IMG/VR virus record: IMGVR_UViG_3300030012_003133
Location: 1 to 40,382 of that record
DNA length: 40,382 bases
Reading direction: 5' to 3' (one strand)
Source: a virus
A program made the position numbers and the translations under genes. Below the pieces are notes generated by a model. It was not told the DNA's origin. It did no database searches and was given only the letters and a program-made list of their open reading frames with translations. Below, piece by piece: positions 32,710 to 40,366 of the stretch (its first letter is position 1; each line of letters opens with the position of its first letter).

Positions 32710-33924
32710 TTATGGATGCTCAAGTACTCGCATTGCTTCTGCAAGAACTACTTCTCCACCAACTCTCCTTCTGGCAATATAACGAACATTACCTGATGAA
32801 GCTTGGCTGAATGGATCACGAAGAACTGCAAGAGCTACACGGTCTACAATCATGTATCCTCTGCGGTAATCACCAAAGATAACTGATTTTGCGGTTGTAG
32901 CAATGTCAGCAACATCTGGTGCTTCAACATATGGGTGTCCAAGAATTGTATTTGGCATACCTGATTGCCCAGAGAAACCAGTTTGGAAAAGATATTGACC
33001 TGCTGTATCTTTCAGCTTTCTGATTGCGCCGAGTGTTGCACGATTCATCATAAATGTAGCTGAACGAGCATATTCGGACTTCAGACCATGAACCAGATCG
33101 AACAAATCATCAGCAACAATTGATGCCGCATTAGCCGCAGTTGTTGATGAAACAGTTGATCCATTTACGATCCCTGTTGGCTTATTTGAACCATCACCAG
33201 AAATAAAAGCTGTTCCTTCTGCTTTTGCAAATTGCTCTGCAAATTCAGTATTCATTTCAGCTTCTAAATCAAACACGCTATCCTCAAGCAACTGTGAACT
33301 AATATCAACAAGAGCATAATGCTCATGTGTTGGGATTGTATTCAATGAAGTTGTATAGCCTGTTGTTTCTGAACGTGAGCCAGTTTCCGCTGTCCAAGCT
33401 GCCGCAAATGTTGCGGTTTTGCTAGGTACTTCAATTTCTTTATTTGAAGTTTGACGAATTCGAGCAACAGAACGAACTGGTGAAATTTCAGTTATAACTT
33501 TGATAAGCTCTTCTACATACTCTGCAGGTGCTAAATTACCTGCGGTAGCAGCCGTACCCACTGTCAAAGCTTTCTTTTCAATTTCATCAAGCCCATCTTC
33601 ACCTTTACGCATGAAGGTATCCCAAGCTTTTAGATTTACATCAATATCTTTTGCTTCCATTGCATTTGCAGGTCGCTTAAGCATTGTTTCAATCTCAGCA
33701 AGTTTTTCTTCCATGCTTTCAGATGCTTTTTGCTGTGTGGTGATTGACTGATTGATTGTTTCAAACTTGTCCATTTCACCTTCAAGCTTTGCAAGCTTTT
33801 CTTCTACAAGTGGGTCTGCTTCCCCCTTGCTTTCTATTTCCGCTAAACGCTCGTCATTTACCTTTTTAAATTCTTCAAAGGCACTCGACATTGCGTCTAC
33901 GGCATTTTTGACTTCTTCTGTCAT
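32710..33924 (-). CDS. Major capsid protein, HK97 fold with N-terminal delta domain
   Basis: A 404-residue HK97-type capsid protein. Residues 1-110 form a charged coiled coil (DERLAEIESKGEADPLVEEK) serving as internal scaffold, presumably cut off by the prohead protease. The mature part has APAEYVEELIKVITEISPVR, IPTHEHYALVDISSQLLEDS, FISGDGSNKPTGIVNG and GDYRRGYMIVDRVALAVLRD. AAGGAAATAAA precedes the ATG. The gene follows the protease and precedes a strong hairpin, standard for HK97-like phages. Confidence 0.95.
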   Translation of the reverse strand: MTEEVKNAVDAMSSAFEEFKKVNDERLAEIESKGEADPLVEEKLAKLEGEMDKFETINQSITTQQKASESMEEKLAEIETMLKRPANAMEAKDIDVNLKAWDTFMRKGEDGLDEIEKKALTVGTAATAGNLAPAEYVEELIKVITEISPVRSVARIRQTSNKEIEVPSKTATFAAAWTAETGSRSETTGYTTSLNTIPTHEHYALVDISSQLLEDSVFDLEAEMNTEFAEQFAKAEGTAFISGDGSNKPTGIVNGSTVSSTTAANAASIVADDLFDLVHGLKSEYARSATFMMNRATLGAIRKLKDTAGQYLFQTGFSGQSGMPNTILGHPYVEAPDVADIATTAKSVIFGDYRRGYMIVDRVALAVLRDPFSQASSGNVRYIARRRVGGEVVLAEAMRVLEHP

Positions 33925-33943
33925 TTTATTTCCTTCCGTAGAA

Positions 33944-34795
33944 TTAAGATTTTAGGATGTTTGTGAAGCGTAACATTGCTTCAAGAACTTCAGGCTGTTC
34001 TTCTTTAACAGCATCCCGCTGTTCAAGTGCCTTGGTCACTGCGCTTGCAGCCGCCTTTGCCTCAGTACGAGAAAGGCTTCCTTCATCCCGAAGAAATTGT
34101 TCCCAGTCTCTTACTGTGCGTTCTGCCCCTTTTACCGCTTGAATCCGTGCGCGTGGGTTCATTGGAAAAGTAACGGCAGAAATCTCCATCAAATCAACCG
34201 ACTTGAGCATCCTTCGCCTTCGTCGCTTGTCATATTCATAACCTTTATCGTCAACTCGATAGCCAATAGATAATCCATCTATCGCACCCATCTTCATCAG
34301 TTCATAAACTTCCCGACCTCTTTGAGTTCCCATAGCCAAACGGCCTTTGACCTTTAAACCCTTTTGATCTTCTATAATTTCATCGAACACGCCAATTGGT
34401 TCATCCTGTTTATGCTGATATAATAATTTTACTGCTTTCGCGCCTTTACGACCAATAGATTGGGCAAATGCACCTGCAAGCACAACATCATTCCCAAGGT
34501 CTTTATTATTAAAAATTGAACCGTAACCTGAGAACAAACCTTTTTCTTCACCGATTTCTTCAGTTTTGATTTCGAATTTAACGTCTAATTCTCCATCTTC
34601 ATAATTTTTTGCGTCTGTCTCTTGTGCTTCATCAATCAGATCATCACTCATTTTCTCACCCTTTTTTGCTTGGCTAAGACAGACCGCAACCCTCTGGTCA
34701 TTGTCTGGAAATTCTGCGCGAACCTTATCGTCACTTGTGCAACGACTCATAAACTCACCTTGAGTTTCGCTTCCATATGGTTTTGGTAATGGCAT
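33944..34795 (-). CDS. HK97-family prohead protease with N-terminal extension
   Basis: A 283-residue protein. Residues 75-225 are the protease: FSGYGSIFNNKDLGNDVV, His128 in LLYQHKQDEPIGVF, Ser176 in DGLSIGYRV, and Glu204 in DLMEISAVTFPMNP, the catalytic triad of PF04586. It matures the capsid shell. The first 50 residues (FMSRCTSDDKVRAEFPDNDQ) are a small extra module with two cysteines, found fused to several phage head proteins; role unknown. GGAG precedes the ATG. Confidence 0.93.
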   Translation of the reverse strand: MPLPKPYGSETQGEFMSRCTSDDKVRAEFPDNDQRVAVCLSQAKKGEKMSDDLIDEAQETDAKNYEDGELDVKFEIKTEEIGEEKGLFSGYGSIFNNKDLGNDVVLAGAFAQSIGRKGAKAVKLLYQHKQDEPIGVFDEIIEDQKGLKVKGRLAMGTQRGREVYELMKMGAIDGLSIGYRVDDKGYEYDKRRRRRMLKSVDLMEISAVTFPMNPRARIQAVKGAERTVRDWEQFLRDEGSLSRTEAKAAASAVTKALEQRDAVKEEQPEVLEAMLRFTNILKS

Positions 34796-34846
34796 ATATA
34801 CTCCATAATTACGGCTAATCTACATCATTTAGTTATTTGGCGCAAG

Positions 34847-35623
34847 TTAAGTATCTTCAACCTCATCTTCGGGTGTAATATATAATAAAACACATCTGCA
34901 ATTTATTACATTTGCAGCACCTCCACGAGGATCAGAAGGTCTACTCATTCTTACTGTTCCGAAATCTGTAGGCACATCAAAATCTTCATCATATGGAACT
35001 CGCACACCATTCATTGCCGCATGATTACTTCTCGTTCTATCATCGGAAACCGATACCCATTGCTTTTGTAAATCAGGTAAATTCAAAGACTTAGCAATCT
35101 CATGGTTTGCAAAACTAGCAGCATTATGTGTTTCAGTTCTTGCTATGACTGATGATCTGTATCTTGAATAAGAACCTCTCATACTGTCAAAAATTTCTTG
35201 TGCAATTGCCGCTACCCCTAATGCTTCGGCTTCCTTCGCAAGTAAAATTTGCTGCAATCGACGGATTGTTGTGTTTGATATATTTGTTACAGCAAGTGCG
35301 CCATGTACTGCATAATATTCTCGTATAATAGTTTCAAACTGACTATCTTGCTTTCTGTATCTCAATACTCGCAAACCAAATTCTTCGATGACTGATCTAT
35401 AATGTGGCTCTAGAACCTCATTGATCTTGTTCGCTACACTCGCTTGTGATAATCCGATTTGCTGCCGAGTAAGATATTCGTCTCTCGCAATTTTTCCAAT
35501 TTCCGCAAATTTTGTAATTAAATTTAAATTTAGCTTTCTTTCATAAGATGCACGAACTCTTAGCTGTTCAAATACTTCTTTTCTTGCTGAAAAGCGTTGC
35601 TTGCCATGTATTCGCTTAAACAT
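34847..35623 (-). CDS. MuF-type head morphogenesis protein
   Basis: A protein of about 258 residues (from MFKRIHG) with a helical first part and the MuF core (PF04233): IARTETHNAASFANHEIAKS, SDDRTRSNHAAMNGVRVPYD and GAANVINCRCVLLYI. MuF proteins sit inside the head near the portal and may be ejected with the DNA. The start is uncertain: ATGs at 35632 and 35671 are in frame and none has a clear ribosome site. I prefer the most downstream because a candidate promoter overlaps the region above it. It is separated from the portal by the plus-strand cassette. Confidence 0.85.
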   Translation of the reverse strand: MFKRIHGKQRFSARKEVFEQLRVRASYERKLNLNLITKFAEIGKIARDEYLTRQQIGLSQASVANKINEVLEPHYRSVIEEFGLRVLRYRKQDSQFETIIREYYAVHGALAVTNISNTTIRRLQQILLAKEAEALGVAAIAQEIFDSMRGSYSRYRSSVIARTETHNAASFANHEIAKSLNLPDLQKQWVSVSDDRTRSNHAAMNGVRVPYDEDFDVPTDFGTVRMSRPSDPRGGAANVINCRCVLLYITPEDEVEDT

Positions 35624-35638
35624 AATTTGCATATAAAA

Positions 35639-35667
35639 TGTATATGATATTTCCATGTTTTTGACAA
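35639..35667 (-). promoter_or_regulatory. Candidate promoter restarting the structural operon
   Basis: On the minus strand TTGTCA (35667-35662), a 17-base spacer and TATACA (35644-35639) lie just above the MuF gene. It would restart transcription of the head and tail genes after the plus-strand cassette. The AT-rich TTAATTTAATTAAA above it also lies upstream of the plus promoter. Confidence 0.5.
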
Positions 35668-35722
35668 TCATAGCTTTTTTTAATTAAATTAACATTTTTT
35701 TTAAAATAATTAACTTTTATTG

Positions 35723-35751
35723 TTGACATAGTTAACAGGAGATGCTACTTA
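35723..35751 (+). promoter_or_regulatory. Promoter of the plus-strand cassette
   Basis: TTGACA (35723-35728), a 17-base spacer ending in GC, and TACTTA (35746-35751). The -35 is set in a dyad, TGTTGAC / GTTAACA (35721-35737), like that at 7654-7674. An AT-rich element precedes it. The predicted start (35757-35759) coincides with the 5' arm of the folded RNA. Confidence 0.75.
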
Positions 35752-35757
35752 TATCTT

Positions 35758-35870
35758 ATCAGAGGGGAGATTCACACTTTACGGAATCCCTTAAAGCAGA
35801 GGAACCGATGCTAGACGCATAGAAAATTCTGGAAAAGGTCTCCTACAAAGCACCGACTTTCCTCTCTGAT
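35758..35870 (+). ncRNA. Structured 5' leader RNA, new or unassigned
   Basis: The ends pair over 11 bp, ATCAGAGGGGA (35758-35768) with TCCTCTCTGAT (35860-35870), with one G-U pair. Inside, GATTC/GAATC (35769-35773 and 35784-35788), CAGA/TCTG (35797-35800 and 35828-35831) and ATGC/GCAT (35808-35811 and 35817-35820) make further stems. GGAGA (35766-35770) can also pair with TCTCC (35839-35843), and GGAAA..GTC (31 bases before) with GACTTTCC (35855-35862), so alternative folds exist. It does not match any riboswitch or ribozyme consensus that I know. It may be a regulatory leader or a stable small RNA. Confidence 0.65.
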
Positions 35871-35895
35871 ACTGGCAATATAAGGAAGAAATTAA
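35871..35895 (+). promoter_or_regulatory. Shared leader motif and ribosome-binding site
   Basis: ACTGGCAATATAAGGAAG lies before the ATG at 35896. It matches ATAGGCAATA plus AGGAA before the ATGs at 1364 and 7714, at nearly the same distance. The folded RNA lies directly upstream of it, as though inserted between promoter and leader. Confidence 0.65.
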
Positions 35896-36153
35896 ATGAT
35901 TGATTATGTAACAGCTTGGAATGGGCAACTTTATTTCCATGCACAGGATAAAAACGAAACACGATGGTGGTACGTTAAAACTGTAGAGGAAGGTGTAGAG
36001 CTTTTCATCAATGAAACTTATTCTAGCGCAATGGACTATGGTGATGAAATGTTAGATGCTTCAAACTCTGGCTTTCCATATGACAGAGCGGCATTTGATA
36101 TGCTTATGGAAATAATTGATCAAGCTGAACCTCTTTGTGAGGAGATAGGCTGA
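35896..36153 (+). CDS. Hypothetical acidic protein, first gene of plus-strand cassette
   Basis: An 85-residue acidic protein (YVTAWNGQLYFHAQDKNETR, then AMDYGDEMLDASNSGFPYDR). It starts with a small beta-like sheet rich in Trp and Tyr and ends in an acidic helix. No family recognised. Strongly acidic small proteins from such cassettes often turn out to be DNA mimics or defence inhibitors, but this is only an analogy. TAAGGAAG precedes the ATG; the stop shares a base with the next start. Confidence 0.6.
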   Translation: MIDYVTAWNGQLYFHAQDKNETRWWYVKTVEEGVELFINETYSSAMDYGDEMLDASNSGFPYDRAAFDMLMEIIDQAEPLCEEIG

Positions 36154-36401
36154 TGTTTAATATTATTGAAGAAATAACCGATTGTTATCGACTCAAAGCA
36201 GAACCTGCAAAAGCTTTGGTAAGATTGCAAGAGCGCGGACAAATCAAAGAAACTGAAAAATGGATTGTTCGCAAGGTTTTAGAGCAAGAAATTATAACTT
36301 TCTGCTATGGAACAGGTCATCTAAATACCAAAGATGATTTTGAATTTTATGATAGCGGACAGATTAGCTTCGATATTGACGATATAGAATGGGATGTATG
36401 A
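36153..36401 (+). CDS. Hypothetical acidic protein
   Basis: An 82-residue protein with an N-terminal helical part (YRLKAEPAKALVRLQERGQI) and an acidic end (DFEFYDSGQISFDIDDIEWD). Not recognised. Coupled by a one-base overlap to the previous gene and ATGA to the next. It shares with its neighbours a high content of Asp, Glu and aromatic residues. Confidence 0.55.
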   Translation: MFNIIEEITDCYRLKAEPAKALVRLQERGQIKETEKWIVRKVLEQEIITFCYGTGHLNTKDDFEFYDSGQISFDIDDIEWDV

Positions 36402-36571
36402 TGATTAAACTTTATTTATCAATACCCCAATGGCAAATGCTTGGAAACGCTTGGGACGCATATAGTTATGACTTTTGGCACGAAATAGAAGCAGGTGCAG
36501 ATAAGCGTCAAATAAAAACTTGGGAAGTTTTGAATAGAAAATTATCTGCGGTGACTGATGATGATACATGA
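36398..36571 (+). CDS. Hypothetical 57-residue protein
   Basis: A short protein (IKLYLSIPQWQMLGNAWDAY, then FWHEIEAGADKRQIKTWEVL) that starts as ATGA on the previous stop. It is likely a two-helix protein with several Trp residues. No family recognised. The following gene begins 14 bp before its end. Confidence 0.5.
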   Translation: MMIKLYLSIPQWQMLGNAWDAYSYDFWHEIEAGADKRQIKTWEVLNRKLSAVTDDDT

Positions 36572-36839
36572 ATTTCCAAAAGAATATCGTGAGATAATTA
36601 CTTACCAACAAGCCGAAGAAACAATGTTACGATTCGGAAGAATGTATGACGGAGGTTTAGATTATCAGGGTCTTATTAATTGCATGATGCTTTTTAAGAA
36701 ACATTATGAGGAAGAATTAAAAGTGTACGAACAAAATGACTCTGTTGATGAAATGATGCATGATTGGAGATATGAAATAAACGCATATAATTTTGTTTAT
36801 TTATATTTTCAGCCGCTATTCGCACCACAAACAAACTAA
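36558..36839 (+). CDS. Hypothetical acidic helical protein, last gene of plus-strand cassette
   Basis: A 93-residue protein (MIHEFPKEYREIITYQQAEE, then MMLFKKHYEEELKVYEQNDS) predicted to be all helical and acidic. Not recognised. Two adjacent ATGs can serve as start. The gene ends 19 bases before the portal stop codon on the other strand, with a hairpin between them. Confidence 0.55.
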   Translation: MMIHEFPKEYREIITYQQAEETMLRFGRMYDGGLDYQGLINCMMLFKKHYEEELKVYEQNDSVDEMMHDWRYEINAYNFVYLYFQPLFAPQTN

Positions 36840-36851
36840 GAAAGGATGATG

Positions 36852-36871
36852 TTGCCGCTACTCAGCGGCAA
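36852..36871. terminator. Hairpin at the junction of portal and plus-strand cassette
   Basis: TTGCCGCT and AGCGGCAA form an 8-bp stem with loop ACTC. It includes the portal stop codon. A T6 run occurs on the plus strand only ten bases further on, so this is a weak or Rho-assisted end for the cassette; no T tract follows on the minus side. Confidence 0.45.
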
Positions 36872-39119
36872 TGTCATATTGTTTTTTATCATTGCTTTTA
36901 AGTGGATGACCGCTTGGCAATAGATCAAGATCGAATTTACCACTACGAAATCTTCCTCTGCGTACTGCAAAAAGAAATGCATTTACTCTTGCATATGCCC
37001 ATTGTTCTTCACTTCTTACATTAGGTCTTACTGATGCAGGATTTGTTCTATATGCACCAACTCCCCTTCGAAAAACAGCTTCTAACATTCTTTGGGTTAC
37101 TCTCTTGCCTTTTTTATCACCGTGCTTTTCATTGTGATCTTTCATTTTTTCCGCAAGACCTTTTCTAACTGCGGCTGAGACAGGTGCTTTATGTTCGATA
37201 TATGCTGCGGTTATAAATTCTTCTAGTTCAAGTTGCTTATCACGCTCTCTGTCTAATTCTTTTGTTTTTCTCCGCGCCCATGATTGCCCTTCGTCACCTC
37301 CCCAAAGCAACCAAGCAATTAGTCCTGCACTCGGATAACCTTCCTCACCTCGGCTAAATCCTCGTCCTTGCTTATCAACCTCATGTCTTGAGAAATAAGA
37401 GTGCATTCTTCTCACAACGCTTGGACTTAATGTTTCTCTATTTTTTAATGACGAGGCTCTTTGTACCCCAATCATTGTACCGCCTCTGCCAAATTCTTTT
37501 CTTAACTTAAGACCTCTGGTTGCGTTAATTGCCATTGCTTCCGTTGGCTTAGTATCAACGTCACTTTCTGCTTTCTCAACATAGTCTTCATCTTCGTCTT
37601 TTTTCTTTGGCTTTTTTCTCTTTGGCTTTTTGTCATCATCATCATCGTAATGTTCTTTGACAACATCACCAGTTAATTCAGTATATTCGTCATGATTTTG
37701 ACATGGCATCCAAATTGTTTCACCATCTTCGGTGTGCATATGGGAACCAATGCAACCTATTTCTTTTGCCCTTTCTTCCGCTTCGGCTTGACTGGTGAAG
37801 ACGTCTTTTCGGATTTCTTCTTTTTCCCCATAAGCCAGTTCGGAATCACTTTTTGAATTATTTTCTTCAGCCTCTGCAACATCTGGACCTCCTAATGGAA
37901 ATAAATTTGAGGCAATATATACTTCATCGCCACCTTTGATGGGTTCAAGACCCAATCTTTCTCTCGCTTCATTGCGAGTAATAATACCCTCACGTACTGC
38001 AGCCGTTACATTTTCATATATTCGTCTGCGTCTTTCTGTAATTGCAGGTACACTTTCAAAATCGTATTGAATATTTATTTCATCGCCAAAACTTGGTGCT
38101 AACCATTCATTCATATCACTTATTATTCTTCGTGCTAACGGAATGATTGTTTCCTCATACAAAGCAAGTCTTGCCTCTTGGACATTCGCATAAGTTTGAC
38201 TATCAGGAATACCAATCAATTGTGATGGAACACCGAAACAAAGAGCAATATCTTTTGCAGCCATATGTTTATTCTGTAAGAAATCCATGTCTTTTGGTGA
38301 CATAGCCATTTCTTTCCAATCAAAATCACCTTCTAAAAGAACTGGACGCCCTGCATTTTTTGTTCCTACAAATCTTTGCTCAAGGTCTCTGGATATTTGT
38401 TCTCTTTGACCATCCGAAAGCATAGTTGTATTTCCCATATCATCTTTTGGTTTAAATACAATTGCACCAGATGGTCTTGCTCCGTTAACTAATAACCCGA
38501 TATTATGTTTTGCAATCATATTGTGCTGATCTAAATCTACAGCAGCCGCCATAAGTGGAGAGCATCCTAGATAATCATCTAACGGATTCCACATTTTAAA
38601 ATGTTTTATTTCTGATTGTCCTGTGACCGGGTCAGCTTCATATTTAGCAGCAACTTGTCCATTTAATTTATATTTATATGATTTTGGAATTGATGTTTCA
38701 CTTGGTTCAATTTCCATTCTATCAGGTCTTAAAAGATACATTTCCGTTGGAATTTGATTTACCGCGCTTGCAAGAGCATAACTATTTCCAGACAACAAAA
38801 GATAAGAATACAATGATTGAAAATATTCTATACCTGCCTGTGTTGGATTTGGTCTTTTAAGCAATGAAATTAAAGGATGGTTATCAAGTTCAATATTTCC
38901 TTGAAAAACTTTCATAGGAATTGATGCAGCACCATTTGCTATTTCATTTACGCATCTATAAACTATAGCATTTTCTTGATAACCTTCTTTTGCATAATCT
39001 TTATACCCATCCCTTCTGTTATGGGAATACAGAGTATGCCCTGCCATGTAAATTTTTGGGGCTTCTTTTGTTTCAATAGTATTTACAAATAGATTTCTGA
39101 TATTATCAACGATGCCCAT
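36858..39119 (-). CDS. Portal protein with long C-terminal multi-domain fusion
   Basis: A 753-residue protein. Residues about 1-430 are an HK97-type portal (YRCVNEIANGAASIPMKVFQ, LLLSGNSYALA, LIGIPDSQTYANVQEARLAL, ITRNEARERLGLEPI). The extra half has a Cys/His motif (CIGSHMHTEDGETIWMPCQ), a low-complexity Asp/Lys linker, a domain with LKLRKEFGRGGTMIGVQRA and FSRHEVDK, and a last basic domain (RVTQRMLEAVFRRGVGAY). Portals are usually near 400-500 residues. GGAG and a TAATG overlap support the ATG at 39119; an in-frame TTG five codons up is less likely. Confidence 0.88.
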   Translation of the reverse strand: MGIVDNIRNLFVNTIETKEAPKIYMAGHTLYSHNRRDGYKDYAKEGYQENAIVYRCVNEIANGAASIPMKVFQGNIELDNHPLISLLKRPNPTQAGIEYFQSLYSYLLLSGNSYALASAVNQIPTEMYLLRPDRMEIEPSETSIPKSYKYKLNGQVAAKYEADPVTGQSEIKHFKMWNPLDDYLGCSPLMAAAVDLDQHNMIAKHNIGLLVNGARPSGAIVFKPKDDMGNTTMLSDGQREQISRDLEQRFVGTKNAGRPVLLEGDFDWKEMAMSPKDMDFLQNKHMAAKDIALCFGVPSQLIGIPDSQTYANVQEARLALYEETIIPLARRIISDMNEWLAPSFGDEINIQYDFESVPAITERRRRIYENVTAAVREGIITRNEARERLGLEPIKGGDEVYIASNLFPLGGPDVAEAEENNSKSDSELAYGEKEEIRKDVFTSQAEAEERAKEIGCIGSHMHTEDGETIWMPCQNHDEYTELTGDVVKEHYDDDDDKKPKRKKPKKKDEDEDYVEKAESDVDTKPTEAMAINATRGLKLRKEFGRGGTMIGVQRASSLKNRETLSPSVVRRMHSYFSRHEVDKQGRGFSRGEEGYPSAGLIAWLLWGGDEGQSWARRKTKELDRERDKQLELEEFITAAYIEHKAPVSAAVRKGLAEKMKDHNEKHGDKKGKRVTQRMLEAVFRRGVGAYRTNPASVRPNVRSEEQWAYARVNAFLFAVRRGRFRSGKFDLDLLPSGHPLKSNDKKQYDIAAE

Positions 39120-40366
39120 TAACTTATTCTCCAAACTGGCTTACCGCTTCGCTGCGATAACTCTGTTATAGCCCACACTAGAGCATCTAATCTATCAGGT
39201 GATTTCCTTGATGTCGGGGTATATGAAATCAATTGATTTTCCAATTCTTTGAACTCTCCGACATGATGTACTTTTCCCTGTTCATAAAGTGCCGCTATCG
39301 GCTCGGCTCTGACGATTTTACCACGACTTGCCCTTACTGCCGAATACGGAACTGACCTATCTATTGTTCTTAACACTTTTTCAACTAAATCGCCACCATT
39401 ATTGACTTCCGCTATAATTCGATCACCTTGATATTTGTGCAGAAGATCAATTGCTGTCCTTGCCCATCCATCAGGACTTGCTTTTAAAGACGCGTCTTCA
39501 AGTACATAATACTCTCCATTTTCATCGCTTCCTGATACAACAATACCTGTTTCATCGCTAAATTGATTATTTGTAACAGCAGGATCAATTGCGACAACTA
39601 TTCTGGTCAAAGAAGGCATTTCATCTTTACTCATTCTATTTTTTTCGATTGAGGAAAACGCCCACAACGCCCCTTCTAAATCATCAAGTACTTCCGCATA
39701 TAATTCTTGTCTGCCTAATCGTGTACCCTCATATTTTTCTTTTAGTTGTTGAATTGCTGCAGGTGCAAGATTAGCAGCATTATCAAAAGTACTGCCTCTT
39801 GTTATGATTGTATTTGTCCTTTTAACGAGATTTCGGGTAATATCATTTGGTTTTGGAGTTGTTGTAATAATGCACTGAGGATTTTCCCCTAACCGCAATC
39901 CAAACATTAATTGATCAAAAGTATCTGGATACTGCCATGCTGCAATCTCGTCACACCATGCTCTGTGAAATTGCGGACCTCTTAATCTTTCTGGCTCAGT
40001 TGCAGCAAACCCTTGTATAAGAGAACCATTATATAATCTGATTTCTTGAGAAGTTGACGAATATCCTTGTCCACGCCCTTTTAGCAAACATTCTTTTGGC
40101 AACCAATTCATAATTCCAGAAACACCACCAAAGGCAACTCTGCGTAAATCGCCAAAAGTCGGCACAACGACTGCAACCCGTGATTCTGGATTATTTAACG
40201 CATAAAGCATTGTATCAAATGCGCCTGTTAAGGTTTTACCCCATCCTCTACCTGCTAATATTAACCAAACATTCCAATCTCCGCTTGGGGAAATCTGTTC
40301 GGGTCGCGCCATATTTAGCCAATCACTGTATAATGTGCTTTGCTGTTGATGACTTTCTTGCGGCAA
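39119..40366 (-). CDS. terL: Terminase large subunit (GTA gp2-like); 5' end may lie beyond the window
   Basis: A protein of at least 415 residues from a TTG, with the frame open to the window edge. Walker A AGRGWGKT (38-45), Walker B FHRAWCDE (Asp139, Glu140), then the RNase H-like nuclease: VVAIDPAVT (Asp261), IIAEVNNGGDL (Glu320) and SPDRLDALVWA (Asp394). It pumps and cuts DNA at the portal. Another frame at the edge reads EELDELAARKSS and stops at 40330 or nearby; it could be the end of the small terminase gene, in which case the true TerL start is internal. Next gene: portal, TAATG overlap. Confidence 0.92.
   Translation of the reverse strand: MPQESHQQQSTLYSDWLNMARPEQISPSGDWNVWLILAGRGWGKTLTGAFDTMLYALNNPESRVAVVVPTFGDLRRVAFGGVSGIMNWLPKECLLKGRGQGYSSTSQEIRLYNGSLIQGFAATEPERLRGPQFHRAWCDEIAAWQYPDTFDQLMFGLRLGENPQCIITTTPKPNDITRNLVKRTNTIITRGSTFDNAANLAPAAIQQLKEKYEGTRLGRQELYAEVLDDLEGALWAFSSIEKNRMSKDEMPSLTRIVVAIDPAVTNNQFSDETGIVVSGSDENGEYYVLEDASLKASPDGWARTAIDLLHKYQGDRIIAEVNNGGDLVEKVLRTIDRSVPYSAVRASRGKIVRAEPIAALYEQGKVHHVGEFKELENQLISYTPTSRKSPDRLDALVWAITELSQRSGKPVWRIS

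Noticed and set aside
35758-35870. Hammerhead, twister or known riboswitch in the leader RNA
   Set aside because: The hammerhead core CUGANGA with GAAA is absent, and I could not match TPP, SAM, cobalamin, glutamine, fluoride or preQ1 consensus parts. Recorded as unassigned instead.
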